Part shown: piece by piece, positions 55,361-64,000 of the stretch
Layout of the letters: every line of letters begins with the position of its first letter
Numbering within the stretch: position 1 is the stretch's first letter
Assembly: GCA_013695355.1 (NCBI GenBank)
Contig: JACDAQ010000048.1
Coordinates: 62,001 to 126,000, forward strand
Reading direction: 5' to 3'
Source of the DNA: Candidatus Protochlamydia sp.
GTDB taxonomy: Bacteria; Chlamydiota; Chlamydiia; Chlamydiales; Parachlamydiaceae
DNA: 64,000 nucleotides
The notes under the pieces: model-generated
The model's database searches: none
What the model was told of the DNA's origin: nothing
What the model saw: the letters and a program-made list of their open reading frames with translations, nothing else
Program-made: the position numbers and the translations under genes

Positions 55361-55780
55361 TCAAACCTGTTCTACCCGTTCAACAAACCGCGTTTTTAAT
55401 CCCAATTTAGCTGCTGCTCGGCGTAAAGCACTCTGAGCCATATCTTTCGGGACATTCGCCACTTCAAAAAGAATTCTTCCAGGCCGGACAACTGCTACCC
55501 AATGATCAACGGCGCCTTTTCCTTTTCCCATTCTTACTTCAGCTGGCTTTTTAGTAATCGGCTTATCTGGAAATATACGGATCCAAACTTTTCCTCTTCT
55601 TTGGAAATAGCGATTGATCGCAACTCTACATGCTTCAATCTGCTGATTGGTAATCCAGCCTCTTTCTAAGACCTGTATCCCAAATTCCCCAAAATGAACA
55701 AAGTTTGCACCTTTACTCAATCCAGAATAATGTCCTTTTTGCATCTTGCGATGCTTAGTCCGTTTTGGCATTAAAGCCAT
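55361..55780 (-). CDS. rplP: 50S ribosomal protein L16
   Basis: 139 residues; [51 protein letters not shown] and the [15 protein letters not shown] loop. L16 contacts the A-site tRNA. ATG 55780 is selected since AAGGAGG stands 7 bp before it, giving three residues before the usual MPKR start. Confidence 0.96.
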   Translation of the reverse strand: MALMPKRTKHRKMQKGHYSGLSKGANFVHFGEFGIQVLERGWITNQQIEACRVAINRYFQRRGKVWIRIFPDKPITKKPAEVRMGKGKGAVDHWVAVVRPGRILFEVANVPKDMAQSALRRAAAKLGLKTRFVERVEQV

Positions 55781-55782
55781 AA

Positions 55783-56427
55783 TCAGGCCTCCTTCTTCGC
55801 TAAGTTATCTTCACCGCGATAGATCCACACCTTAACACCGATGCTGCCATATGTCGTTTCGGCACGACCTGTCGCATAATCAATATCGGCTCGAAGCGTA
55901 TGGAGAGGTGTACTGCCTTCTTTATACCATTCTGTACGAGCGATTTCAGCTCCGCCGATACGGCCCGACAGCTGAACTTTTATTCCGAACGCACCAGCGT
56001 CCATTGAGGACTGCATTGATTTTTTCATTGCACGTCGGAAAGGAATCCTTCTCTCTAGCTGCTTTGCAATGCTGTCTGCAACGATTTTAGCGTCCATGTC
56101 AGGACGCTTAACTTCTTCTACAGCAACCCAGACCTCTTTCCCAGTCAATTTGCTCAACTCAGCTTTCAACGTATCTATTTCAGCACCTTTTTTCCCGATA
56201 ACAAGACCAGGTCGCGCTGTTACTATTGTTACTTCAATCTTGTCGCTCATGCGCTTTATTTTAATCGCTGAAACACCTACTAAAGCAGGCTTTTTCAACA
56301 AGTGAGCACGAACCTTGAAATCCTCGACAAGCAAATCTCCAAATTCTTTTTTGTTTGCAAACCACTTGGAGCGCCAATCACGCGTACGGACAAGACGGAA
56401 ACTTATTGGGTTGACTTTTTGTCCCAT
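55783..56427 (-). CDS. rpsC: 30S ribosomal protein S3
   Basis: 214 residues: [13 protein letters not shown], a type II KH domain with [18 protein letters not shown], and the C-terminal half with [18 protein letters not shown]3 forms the mRNA entry site and has helicase activity with S4 and S5. It ends 2 bp before rplP. Confidence 0.96.
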   Translation of the reverse strand: MGQKVNPISFRLVRTRDWRSKWFANKKEFGDLLVEDFKVRAHLLKKPALVGVSAIKIKRMSDKIEVTIVTARPGLVIGKKGAEIDTLKAELSKLTGKEVWVAVEEVKRPDMDAKIVADSIAKQLERRIPFRRAMKKSMQSSMDAGAFGIKVQLSGRIGGAEIARTEWYKEGSTPLHTLRADIDYATGRAETTYGSIGVKVWIYRGEDNLAKKEA

Positions 56428-56430
56428 TCC

Positions 56431-56769
56431 CTAAACTCCTTGATTGCTTACGATCACAGTAAAGTGGCTTGTTCTTTTCATAATTGGATGCCGGCCGCCC
56501 CGATTTTTGGGCTTGGCCCTTTTCAAGGTAGGTCCTGCGTCCACACGCACTTCCACAACTTTGAGGCTTTCACGCCTCATATCTTTTGTTTCAGCATTTG
56601 CCACAGCGCTATCCAAAGTCTTCTTTAATAAACGTCCAGCTTTTAAATTGCTATACGTCAATTGAACAGAAGCTTCAGAAACGGGTAATCCGCGTATTAA
56701 ACCAGCTGCTAAGCGGGCTTTGCGTGGACTAATGCGTATGTATTTGCTTATTGCTTTAGCATAATTCAT
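56431..56769 (-). CDS. rplV: 50S ribosomal protein L22
   Basis: 112 residues; [20 protein letters not shown] and the tip loop/strand region [18 protein letters not shown], the loop that lines the nascent-chain exit tunnel. Three bp before rpsC, 11 bp after rpsS. Confidence 0.96.
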   Translation of the reverse strand: MNYAKAISKYIRISPRKARLAAGLIRGLPVSEASVQLTYSNLKAGRLLKKTLDSAVANAETKDMRRESLKVVEVRVDAGPTLKRAKPKNRGGRHPIMKRTSHFTVIVSNQGV

Positions 56770-56780
56770 TTTAGCAACCT

Positions 56781-57044
56781 TTACTTCTTAATTGGATGCG
56801 ATTTAAATGTTCGCGTAGGAGAAAACTCACCTAAGCGATGGCCTACCATGTTATCTGTGACAAAAACAGTGATATGTTTACGGCCATTATGCACTTCAAA
56901 TGTATGTCCGACCATATCAGGGGTAATCATCGAACGCCTTGACCAAGTTTTGATCGGCTTCTTTGTTCCTTCTTTATTTTGCACATCCACTTTCTTTTGT
57001 AGATGATGATCGACAAAAGGACCTTTTTTCAACGATCTTGCCAT
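56781..57044 (-). CDS. rpsS: 30S ribosomal protein S19
   Basis: 87 residues starting [18 protein letters not shown], with [20 protein letters not shown] and the [13 protein letters not shown] end. S19 lies in the head and contacts S13 and A-site tRNA. Two bp after rplB. Confidence 0.96.
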   Translation of the reverse strand: MARSLKKGPFVDHHLQKKVDVQNKEGTKKPIKTWSRRSMITPDMVGHTFEVHNGRKHITVFVTDNMVGHRLGEFSPTRTFKSHPIKK

Positions 57045-57046
57045 AA

Positions 57047-57889
57047 CTACTTCTTCCTTCGACGTTTCACGATAAGCTTGTTAGACTTCTTATTGGATCT
57101 TGTGACAAGTCCCTTTGTATACAGACCCCATGGCGTCTGCGGCGTATTTCCTTTATGCTTTCCTTCACCACCGCCGTGCGGATGGTCTACAGGATTCATA
57201 GCAGTACCTCTAACTGTCGGGCGTATCCCTTTCCAGCGTTTTCGACCAGCTTTTCCTTCGCTACGTAAACTGCGCTCAGGATTAGAAACAACTCCAAATG
57301 TAGCCCTGCAGTCTTCGTTAATCATTCTAACCTCGCCAGACGGCATGCGTATTGTTGCATACCCTCCGCTTCGGGCCATTAATTGAGCAGAGAGGCCAGC
57401 CGAGCGGACCATTTTGCCGCCGCGCCCTGGGTATAGTTCTATGTTATTAATCACAGAACCAAGGGGCATAAACTTTAACTTCATGCAACAGCCTACATGA
57501 AATGGAGGCTCATCGCTCGTTTGGACTGTATCGCCAGCTTTCAAACCCTGCGGAGCTAATATATAGCGCTTTTCTCCATCTGCATAGTTTAATAATGCGA
57601 TAAAGGCCGTACGATTAGGATCATATTCAATCGAAGCAACTTTTGCAGGAATATTTTCTTTGTCACGTTTAAAATCGACAATGCGATAATGCTGCTTATG
57701 TCCTCCGCCCTTATGGCGGCAAGTAATGTGTCCATTGTTATTACGCCCATTCGTACGTCTTTTTGGTAACAAGAGCGACTTAGTAGGCTTAACAGTGGCA
57801 CGTGTATCTCCGGTACGCGTCAATTGTTCATTAGTCGACAAGACTAGCTGACGAGTTCCAGGTGTATTAGGTCGATATTTTTTCAACAT
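57047..57889 (-). CDS. rplB: 50S ribosomal protein L2
   Basis: 280 residues. [19 protein letters not shown], the LPLGS-type loop [12 protein letters not shown], and the functionally key [18 protein letters not shown], whose His lies close to the peptidyl-transferase centre. L2 is essential for subunit association. It follows rplW by 18 bp. Confidence 0.97.
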   Translation of the reverse strand: MLKKYRPNTPGTRQLVLSTNEQLTRTGDTRATVKPTKSLLLPKRRTNGRNNNGHITCRHKGGGHKQHYRIVDFKRDKENIPAKVASIEYDPNRTAFIALLNYADGEKRYILAPQGLKAGDTVQTSDEPPFHVGCCMKLKFMPLGSVINNIELYPGRGGKMVRSAGLSAQLMARSGGYATIRMPSGEVRMINEDCRATFGVVSNPERSLRSEGKAGRKRWKGIRPTVRGTAMNPVDHPHGGGEGKHKGNTPQTPWGLYTKGLVTRSNKKSNKLIVKRRRKK

Positions 57890-57907
57890 CTACTCTCAAA
57901 GCTCCTA

Positions 57908-58243
57908 TTATACATTATCTAGGCTATCGCCAGCACGAAGCGTGACAATCGCTTTTTTAAAAGCATTTTTGAAGCCGGCTCTTCCGCGGACTCGTCTTGG
58001 TTTAGCCTTAACATTGATGGTATTGACTGCCATCACCTTCACATTTTCATTCTTGTAGATCTCTTCGACGGCATCTGCAATTTCTGCTTTATTGGCTGTA
58101 CGCTCAACAATAAAAACATATTTTGGAGAATCGCAGCGTTTTACAGAACGATTGCTTTCAGCTGTTTTTAATTGTTGAAGCATCATTGACTTTTCAGTCA
58201 CATATTGATACTTTACAATTTGATATGGGCTCTTTTTTGTCAT
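57908..58243 (-). CDS. rplW: 50S ribosomal protein L23
   Basis: 111 residues: VTEKSMMLQQ, YVFIVERTANKAEIADAVEEIY and the VKAMAVNTINVKAK-like strand here as VMAVNTINVKAKPRRVRGRAG. L23 docks trigger factor and SRP at the tunnel exit. A Ser/Asn/Arg insert near residue 30 is longer than in E. coli. Confidence 0.94.
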   Translation of the reverse strand: MTKKSPYQIVKYQYVTEKSMMLQQLKTAESNRSVKRCDSPKYVFIVERTANKAEIADAVEEIYKNENVKVMAVNTINVKAKPRRVRGRAGFKNAFKKAIVTLRAGDSLDNV

Positions 58244-58257
58244 CGACTCTTACTCCC

Positions 58258-58941
58258 TCAATTCAACCACTGCTTTAATTCATCCAGCGCAGATTCTGTT
58301 AACACAATCTGACCAGCTATCATTACGTCATACCCGCTGATATTGGAAGCCAGCATAAAGTTGGCGCGAGGCAGATTATTCACACTTTTAATAAAGTGAG
58401 TGTGTTTATCTGTGCAAACGCTTATTCTTTGAGACTTTCCTTCAGTGTCGACTTGGGTGTAAGCCCCTTCTCCTAAAAACAATACGCGACCTCGTAGATT
58501 CAAACCTGTGAGAAATTGCGCCATTATTTTAGTCTTAGGTGCTTCCATCGCTGTATCTTCGATCAGCCAAACTTTGTTTTCTTTTATTTTTTCAGCTAAA
58601 AGAAAACGGATCGCTGCTTTACGCTCTTTTTTATTGATGCGCACATGCTGATCAAACTTAGGCTTTGGACCAAAAACACGTCCACCTCCACGGTACTGAG
58701 GACCCACTAGCGAACCATGACGAGCTCGCCCTTGCCCTTTTTGCGGGTGGGGTTTCTTTGTCGTATGCTTAACTTCAGCACGCGTTTTTGTATTAGCTGA
58801 CCATTGCCTAGCATTTGCTCTCAGCGCAACGATATAATCTTTAATCATTTGCCCATTGGCTTCCGCATTGATCCATTTGTCTTCAATCGCGACTTGACCA
58901 ATTTCATTACCGGCAAGATTGTACTTTTTAAGTGTAGCCAC
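58258..58941 (-). CDS. rplD: 50S ribosomal protein L4
   Basis: 227 residues; the tunnel loop KKPHPQKGQGRARHGSLVGP and VFGPKPKFDQHVRINKKERK are diagnostic. L4 lines the exit tunnel; in E. coli it also represses its own operon. Whether that holds here cannot be told. 27 bp after rplC. Confidence 0.96.
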   Translation of the reverse strand: MATLKKYNLAGNEIGQVAIEDKWINAEANGQMIKDYIVALRANARQWSANTKTRAEVKHTTKKPHPQKGQGRARHGSLVGPQYRGGGRVFGPKPKFDQHVRINKKERKAAIRFLLAEKIKENKVWLIEDTAMEAPKTKIMAQFLTGLNLRGRVLFLGEGAYTQVDTEGKSQRISVCTDKHTHFIKSVNNLPRANFMLASNISGYDVMIAGQIVLTESALDELKQWLN

Positions 58942-58968
58942 AATTCAACTCCAGAAGATCTTAATTAC

Positions 58969-59634
58969 TTATGACTTTTTGCTTTGCATTTTAACGGCTT
59001 GCTTCACATAGACCAAACCATTTTTTGGACCCGGCACCTGACCTTTTACAATGATCACTTGGTTTTCAGGATCCACTCTTACCACTCGCAAATTTTGAAC
59101 GGTAACTTGTTCATTACCCATCTGACCTGCTTTTTTTCCACCAGGCAATCCACGACCAGGAGTCGATCGCATTCCTGTTGAACCTGCGTGCCGATGATGA
59201 CCAGAACCGTGGGAGGAAGGACCTCCTGCAAAGTTATGACGCTTCATAACACCTTGATATCCTTTTCCTTTTGAAATTGCTGTTGCATCAACAAACTCAA
59301 CTTCACTAAAGATACCCACATCAATTTCTTGACCCAATGTATAATTTTCAACAGATTCCAATCTAGATTCGGTCAAATGACGGCGAGGCTCAGCCCCTGC
59401 TTTCTTAAAATGACCTAACTGTGGTTTTTTTGCTCTCTTGTCAATTGTATATTGTGTTTTGCCAGTTATTTTTTCAAAACCTAATTGTAGAGCTGTGTAA
59501 CCGTCTGTTTGCTTAGTTTTGATCTGAGTAACAACATTTGGCTCAGCCTGGATCACTGTGCACACGACCACATTGCCTTTTTCATCAAAAAGCTGAATCA
59601 TGCCACGTTTTTTACCCATCATTGTAAACGCCAT
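58969..59634 (-). CDS. rplC: 50S ribosomal protein L3
   Basis: 221 residues: GKKRGMIQLFDEKGNVV and the central finger GYQGVMKRHNFAGGPSSHGS, which approaches the peptidyl-transferase centre, then GRGLPGGKKAGQMGNEQVTV. It is the first gene of the operon; rpsJ (S10), which leads in E. coli, is absent as in Chlamydia. ATG 59634 has AAGGATTG upstream; the strand continues to the accessory genes at 60-64 kb. Confidence 0.96.
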   Translation of the reverse strand: MAFTMMGKKRGMIQLFDEKGNVVVCTVIQAEPNVVTQIKTKQTDGYTALQLGFEKITGKTQYTIDKRAKKPQLGHFKKAGAEPRRHLTESRLESVENYTLGQEIDVGIFSEVEFVDATAISKGKGYQGVMKRHNFAGGPSSHGSGHHRHAGSTGMRSTPGRGLPGGKKAGQMGNEQVTVQNLRVVRVDPENQVIIVKGQVPGPKNGLVYVKQAVKMQSKKS

Positions 59635-59980
59635 ATAAACAATCCTTAATCAAATTAAGATCCGCTAATCTTCAGCAAACTTTGTGTCGGCTGCTATTTT
59701 AAATATACATATCAATGCGGCTTTATCGCATGTGGCTAGGTACGTACGCAATACGTTCTAACCAGGGCTAATAAAGCATTTTGAATGGTCAACTATCGGT
59801 TGGATAGCTAAAAGAGAAATAGTAGCTAATTCACCTATTTTATGGCAAGCCTATTTGTAAGTTATTCGCATTTTATTTCATCTTTTGTGTTGAAAAGTAT
59901 CTGACAAGGCAGTTTTTATCTTAAATTTGGAAATTAAACCTAAATTTTCGATGAGCAAACTCTCTATTCTTATCTGCTGC
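59635..59980. other. leader region of the ribosomal operon
   Basis: 346 bp without a gene. It contains a small hairpin ATGCG/CGCAT (59717-59733) and an ACGTACG dyad near 59741. The operon promoter probably lies here on the minus strand, but no -35/-10 pair stands out. Confidence 0.4.
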
Positions 59981-60826
59981 TTAAGAGGGATGCTCGAATC
60001 GTTTGTGGCGCTCGCTTGAACGCTTCCAGCAATAGCGGCCTAAGCTAGTCCATTGCGTGCAAAAATCAATATAATTAAACCAAGTCGTACCTGCATATGA
60101 ACGCCCGCCCGCTATCAGAACTAATTTACCCACACTGCCTGCCACTTTAAGTAAATCATCCATGATAAAATCACGTGTCATTTTTTTGGATACATCCCCC
60201 CCATTCCACACGAATTTAGCAGCTTTATATAGCGTATGAAGGACTTCAATACTACAAGCGCTAAAGACAAAAACATCTTTAGGTGTTCTGGTCATACAAC
60301 CTAAAACGGGCACTTCTTCAATCGTTTTCCAGCCCAACCATTTTCCTAATAAGGGAATTTTATCAATATTTATTCCAAATGTTGAAAGATGGCTAGAACC
60401 GATCTTGTTTGCCAAGTAAGAGGTCCATTGCATTTTGAAAATTTCGTTTTTCTTCAAAAACTGGGCTGTGTCTAAAAAGTTTCCGATATCAAGCAAACGC
60501 GTTGTGACCCGTTTTATCCTTATCTCATTATCATCATTAGCGGTAAGCGACCTGGCTTCAATGATATCCTTTGCTGATCCAATAAACTTAGTTGCATAGT
60601 AAAGATCTTTTTGTGATTTAAGCACATTCAGGGCACTACTGAAATGGTTTTTTGAAATCAGGCTTAATGTGATAATTAATGCTTTCACCCATTTTTCAGC
60701 TCCATCTTCTTTTAAGTCATAAACATCATAGGCTGCATGGCTCGCAAACAAAATTCCTTTTTCAATTTTATTTGAACTCAATTTTAGCATGCCTCCAATG
60801 GGCGCAACAAAATAATTATTGATCAT
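59981..60826 (-). CDS. chlamydial family B protein (paralogue of 62496)
   Basis: A 281-residue protein of unknown function. Segments shared with the 62496 product, in the same order: AAYDVYDLKEDGAEKWVKA, SQKDLYYATKFIGSA, FLDTAQFLKKNEIFKMQW, GWKTIEEVPVLG, TRTPKDVFVFSA and KLVLIAGGRSYA. Several moderately hydrophobic helices suggest membrane association. Directly upstream of rplC, it holds the place of CT529 (Cap1, an inclusion membrane protein) in C. trachomatis, though I see no clear sequence match. It begins 4 bp after the SLBB gene ends. Confidence 0.6.
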   Translation of the reverse strand: MINNYFVAPIGGMLKLSSNKIEKGILFASHAAYDVYDLKEDGAEKWVKALIITLSLISKNHFSSALNVLKSQKDLYYATKFIGSAKDIIEARSLTANDDNEIRIKRVTTRLLDIGNFLDTAQFLKKNEIFKMQWTSYLANKIGSSHLSTFGINIDKIPLLGKWLGWKTIEEVPVLGCMTRTPKDVFVFSACSIEVLHTLYKAAKFVWNGGDVSKKMTRDFIMDDLLKVAGSVGKLVLIAGGRSYAGTTWFNYIDFCTQWTSLGRYCWKRSSERHKRFEHPS

Positions 60827-60830
60827 TAAA

Positions 60831-61349
60831 TCACCTGAGCTTTTTCCTTTTTTGATAGGGAATATGAATAATCTCTTGGTCCTTCAAACGGCGCTGCTTG
60901 TTCAATTTTCCAAGGTCTCCTTCGGGAAGCACTTCAATAAGGTGCATCATTTCCTTTAAGGCTGTACCTTTTAAAACGCGCAAGGAAACGGCTGATGCTA
61001 CTGCTCCCTTTAAATGGACTGTTATGTATTCCTTAAAAGGTACTTTGAGCGTTTGACCATCTCTTAAAAGACTGTTGGGCTTAAACCGCCTCAGATCCGC
61101 TTCTGGATGGGGTAAGCAAATTTTCCAGAAATCTTTCAACTTGCTCCCCTTATTTAATTCGTATATTCCAGGTCGCTCTACAGCCCCCTGAACGGTTACT
61201 TCAATCCGCTCATTTGTCAGTTCAATTTGTTCGTGGGAAACGGGAAAAGAGTTTTTTTTCCAAAATAAAGTTACGAATGAAAGAAGCAGGAGCGAAATGA
61301 TAAGCAGCGAAACAATCAACCATTCATGTGCAGGCAGTCGAGGCGGCAT
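60831..61349 (-). CDS. single-pass membrane protein with SLBB-like domains
   Basis: The 172-residue protein has one membrane helix near the N-terminus (WLIVSLLIISLLLLSFVTLF) and a periplasmic part with two SLBB/beta-grasp-like units: ERIEVTVQGAVERPGIYELN and YITVHLKGAVASAVSLRVLK, each followed by a -LKDx/-LKE helix and a VPF or IPY strand. Such domains bind polysaccharide or vitamins in Wza- and ComEA-like proteins. It overlaps no neighbour but is only 4 bp from the 59981 gene, so co-transcribed. Confidence 0.7.
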   Translation of the reverse strand: MPPRLPAHEWLIVSLLIISLLLLSFVTLFWKKNSFPVSHEQIELTNERIEVTVQGAVERPGIYELNKGSKLKDFWKICLPHPEADLRRFKPNSLLRDGQTLKVPFKEYITVHLKGAVASAVSLRVLKGTALKEMMHLIEVLPEGDLGKLNKQRRLKDQEIIHIPYQKRKKLR

Positions 61350-61365
61350 AATGCTCTGTAAATAA

Positions 61366-61392
61366 AGTTTACAATATCTATGATCAGTTTCT
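61366..61392. repeat. degenerate mini-element copy
   Basis: GTTTACAATATCTATGATCA followed by GTTTCTA matches the core and right end of the element at 12319-12347 with few differences. It lies between the SLBB gene and the 61391 gene's stop codon. Confidence 0.4.
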
Positions 61393-62410
61393 ATGCACTA
61401 GGTACAATTTCTTCAAAAAAATAGCGGTTAGGACGGGAAATAATACTGGCAACACCTAAAGATTTAGCTATAAAAGTCAGAAAAATAACTGCAGGCGTCC
61501 GCACTTTACAAAAAGCGGCAAAATTAAATAGAAATTCAGCGGCTGAAACCACGAGGTCCCATTGGGCTCTTTTTTTGGTTGCAGGGCCTAAATTTCCTCT
61601 CATTAAACAAGTGCAAGCATCGCAGAATTTAAGCAAAAAAGCTGTACAAAGGACTCCTCTAATCCAGCTATCTAAATTATGAGAAGGCATCCAGCTAAAA
61701 AGGCGGAATTTACCTAGCGATTCGGCAGTAGAAATTAAATCGAGAAGTTTCCACTCCCCTAAGAAAGCTGGTACGCACATTAAATCCACACAGATAAAGG
61801 CAAAATTGGAAGCTGTCTCAAATTTTGTGTCTTCTATTTGAATGACCGCTATTCCATTTATATCGATGCGGCTTTGATCCCAATAAGCAGGATAAGCTGC
61901 AGCATGCACATTAAGCTCTTCGACAAGCCACTGATGCAGCATTGACTTAAAGCGCGCATCGTTGACAAAGGCAACCTCAAACTGGGTCATATGCTCTAAT
62001 AAGTCGCTCAGACATTTTTGAGCGAATAAGTGAATTTCAGGATCACGATCAATACCCTCTCTGCCTATCCAATTGGCGCAAAGTGCTTTTTCAATTTCAT
62101 TTAATGTTTTAAATTCATCAATCTTGTCAGAATCTACAAGATAAAAAAGATGATAGGGAATTTTTAAAAAACTATAAAAGTCGAACGAATTGGCTATATC
62201 AAGCATTTTTTCAAATTTTGGCAAACAAGGTTTGTCCCTATAATAATTGATTCCTTGAAGAATGGAAAGGGCGACAAGGCAAATTTTTTGGAAACCTTCA
62301 GGGTCGTGCAGAACCTCGTTAAGTTCAATAACTGACTTAATGGCACTTTCTTGTATGGATTGGCAGCCCCATATTAAATTAGAGTAGGCTGTGTTCCAAA
62401 TGTCTGCCAT
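61391..62410 (-). CDS. chlamydial family A protein (paralogue of 63413)
   Basis: The 339-residue product has a helical N-terminal ~190 residues without recognisable motif, then hydrophobic helices (FAFICVDLMCVPAFLGEW, GVLCTAFLLKFCDACTCL, VIFLTFIAKSLGVASII). The C-terminal 150 residues align with the 63413 product: a NLDSWIRGVLC block, a QWDLVVSAAEF block and a final IISRPNRYFFEEIVP block. Probably membrane-associated; function unknown. Gene order A-B-A-SLBB-B suggests duplication of an A-B pair. Confidence 0.6.
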   Translation of the reverse strand: MADIWNTAYSNLIWGCQSIQESAIKSVIELNEVLHDPEGFQKICLVALSILQGINYYRDKPCLPKFEKMLDIANSFDFYSFLKIPYHLFYLVDSDKIDEFKTLNEIEKALCANWIGREGIDRDPEIHLFAQKCLSDLLEHMTQFEVAFVNDARFKSMLHQWLVEELNVHAAAYPAYWDQSRIDINGIAVIQIEDTKFETASNFAFICVDLMCVPAFLGEWKLLDLISTAESLGKFRLFSWMPSHNLDSWIRGVLCTAFLLKFCDACTCLMRGNLGPATKKRAQWDLVVSAAEFLFNFAAFCKVRTPAVIFLTFIAKSLGVASIISRPNRYFFEEIVPSA

Positions 62411-62495
62411 GCCATTTCCTTAAAAGTAAGCGGTATTTCCTAGAAAAGTTAGCCCTGAAAATGATATTTCCAGGGCTGTATAACTTAAGCCTTTA

Positions 62496-63380
62496 CTAGG
62501 CTGCAACTGCAGTAAAGCGTGCCTGACGTTTGGCTGAACGGTCCCACCAAAACTTCACCAAACTGGCATTTTGTGTGATCGCATCCGCCACCGCAAACCA
62601 AGGGGAGCGCCCGTAGGAACGTCCGCATGAAATTAAAACCATTTTTCCTATACTACTTGTCAATTTAAGCATATTAGGCAAGATGGCCTTGCGACGGTTC
62701 GCCGCACGCACTTCGATGGTAGTTCCTTCGGCATATACAATATCATTAATGACTCTGCGTGTTTCTAAAGCTGAAGCTGTAAAAATGAAGAAGTCTTTAG
62801 GGTTCCTTGTTAAAGTGCCTAATACGGGCACTTCTCCAAAAGTTTTCCACCCAAACTTCTCCCCCACCGCTCCTACCTGCTCACCTATTTTAGGAATGCT
62901 GTAAAGAGAATAAGGGCCCAACCAGCTGGCAACATCAGAGGCCCATTTCATTTCAAAGACTTCATTTTTTTTCAAAAATTTAGCTGTATCAAGGAAATTG
63001 GCAATTGCATAAAGCCCTTCATTAACAGAGGGGCATTTTAAACGGCTTTCTCCTGGAGCTGGTCTTTCACGAATAAAGTGCGTGACAGATCCAATAAACT
63101 TCGTTGCATAGTAAAGATCTTTTTGCGATTCAAATGTACTAATCGCGATATTGAATCGATCTGTCATGCCACTGAAAATTGCATACATACGCAAGGTAGA
63201 AATTGTGGCTTTTACCCATTTTTCGAAACCTTCATTTTTTAGGTCGTAAACATCATAGGCCATATTGCTAAGGCCTTCGCCTACATATAAAGTCCCCGCT
63301 TTTATCTTACTGCACGTCCCACACGCAAAGTTGCTCACAGGCGTCACAATACGGTTGATGCTAATACTTAATCCACTCAT
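62496..63380 (-). CDS. chlamydial family B protein (paralogue of 59981)
   Basis: 294 residues from ATG 63380 (AAGGATTC upstream). A Cys-containing N-terminal segment (FACGTCSKIKAG) is followed by the family blocks MAYDVYDLKNEGFEKWVKA, SQKDLYYATKFIGS, FLDTAKFLKKNEVFEMKW, GWKTFGEVPVLG, TRNPKDFFIFTA and KMVLISCGRSYG. It differs from the 59981 paralogue by a longer middle (IGEQVGAVGEKF) and lower hydrophobicity at the N-terminus. No known domain. Confidence 0.6.
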   Translation of the reverse strand: MSGLSISINRIVTPVSNFACGTCSKIKAGTLYVGEGLSNMAYDVYDLKNEGFEKWVKATISTLRMYAIFSGMTDRFNIAISTFESQKDLYYATKFIGSVTHFIRERPAPGESRLKCPSVNEGLYAIANFLDTAKFLKKNEVFEMKWASDVASWLGPYSLYSIPKIGEQVGAVGEKFGWKTFGEVPVLGTLTRNPKDFFIFTASALETRRVINDIVYAEGTTIEVRAANRRKAILPNMLKLTSSIGKMVLISCGRSYGRSPWFAVADAITQNASLVKFWWDRSAKRQARFTAVAA

Positions 63381-63412
63381 GTTGAATCCTTTTTCTTAAA
63401 ATTGTGAACACC

Positions 63413-63994
63413 TTATACGGCCGGGCTTGGAAAATAATTATGTGTATACTTGGAGTTTTTTACCAAGCAGCAGAGCCCAATGCCTTTGGTAATGAACGCT
63501 AACAGGTGAATATCGCCTGGAAAAAATGTAACGCCTTTCATATACTGGACAAGCCCCAAGCTTTGATATGCAAGTTCACTAGTCGCAACAAGCAGGTCCC
63601 GTTGAATTTTATGCTTTTCGCTGCTAATTAGTTGTGGATTTCTAAGCTTATTGGCTGTTTCTACTACTGTCATACCAAATCCTAAACAAACTATTCCTCT
63701 CAACCACGTATCAAGACATTGACTTCTCACCCAGTTGCCAACGTTATTTTGACCTAATTGGGCTGCATATTTTGCAGTGTCCAATAAACCCCAGGATTTA
63801 AAAAAAGATCCGACGCAAAGAACATTTGCAAAGCCCCAATTCCAATAAATTAATCGACTCAGCATAGGAGTAGGCACAGGAATAACCGCGACGCCCCTTA
63901 AATTTAATTGAGTTCTGTCTCCCCGTACTATTATGCTTTGATCGCTACGAACGGCGGCCGAGGGCTGTCTTGCGCGATTTTGCAAGGCATCCAA
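63413..63994 (-). CDS. chlamydial family A protein, 5' end beyond the window
   Basis: The frame is open to the right edge and has only a TTG near it, so the gene continues outside the window; about 170 N-terminal residues would be missing by comparison with the 61391 paralogue. Visible shared blocks: LNLRGVAVIPVP, CLDTWLRGIVCLGFG, IQRDLLVATSEL and YTHNYFPSP at the end. Several hydrophobic helices. It ends 32 bp before the 62496 start, consistent with one operon. Confidence 0.55.
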   Translation of the reverse strand: MDALQNRARQPSAAVRSDQSIIVRGDRTQLNLRGVAVIPVPTPMLSRLIYWNWGFANVLCVGSFFKSWGLLDTAKYAAQLGQNNVGNWVRSQCLDTWLRGIVCLGFGMTVVETANKLRNPQLISSEKHKIQRDLLVATSELAYQSLGLVQYMKGVTFFPGDIHLLAFITKGIGLCCLVKNSKYTHNYFPSPAV

Positions 63995-64000
63995 AAAATG

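Overview
The window comes from a member of the Chlamydiae, most likely an amoeba-associated ('environmental') chlamydia rather than a Chlamydia species; genus cannot be fixed from sequence alone. Three gene neighbourhoods match the known Chlamydia order: glyA-clpP-dapF-UPF0158 (14.7-19.0 kb), the long ribosomal operon from rplC to rplQ without rpsJ, rpsN, rpmD, rpmJ or rpsD (47.1-59.6 kb), and gap followed by an acidic chlamydial hypothetical gene (37.7-41.0 kb). The DNA is AT-rich and accessory regions are full of eukaryotic-like, probably host-directed, proteins.

Layout. 0-2 kb: small hypothetical genes and a protein-kinase-like gene cut by a 165-bp foldback element. 2.3-4.8 kb: methionine importer metNIQ. 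5.2-8.8 kb: a large putative effector joining a plant IQM-like domain to a RelA/SpoT-like domain, a small companion gene, a TPR-like protein and a decayed small membrane protein. 9.1-12.1 kb: ABC-F ATPase, SPOUT methyltransferase and folE, tightly packed. 12.5-13.6 kb: RNase P RNA and a zinc-ribbon coiled-coil protein. 13.9-19 kb: a CBM20-like protein and the conserved glyA-clpP-dapF-UPF0158 block. 19.3-24.9 kb: Ulp1-like protease with a membrane anchor, CPBP protease, cyclase, MESH1-like alarmone hydrolase and a BrnQ transporter with a possible leader peptide. 25-26.7 kb: Fic protein with a palindromic operator candidate plus a metallophosphoesterase. 26.7-37.3 kb: long hypothetical helical proteins, a MerR regulator and an exported DUF2125-like protein. 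37.5-41 kb: tRNA-Leu(UAA), the acidic protein and gap. 41.1-47 kb: an accessory island between gap and rplQ (broken bleomycin hydrolase, HAF-repeat protein, three tandem paralogues, one of them broken). 47.1-59.6 kb: ribosomal operon with secY and rpoA, all on the minus strand, ended by a strong terminator. 60-64 kb: two duplicated families of chlamydial membrane-type proteins, with an SLBB protein between them.

The most striking points are: (1) a small foldback element (1650-1814) with a TTAT target duplication whose removal restores one reading frame across 837-2022; (2) a scattered family of tiny palindromic elements with GAACCTGTTCAA ends, three of them clearly flanked by TAA repeats, one apparently lodged inside a bleomycin hydrolase pseudogene; (3) the IQM-like/RelA-like putative effector; (4) a Ulp1-type protease with intact H-D-Q-C residues; (5) regulatory candidates ahead of brnQ and fic. 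All functional statements are from reading sequence and motif memory; no searches were run.
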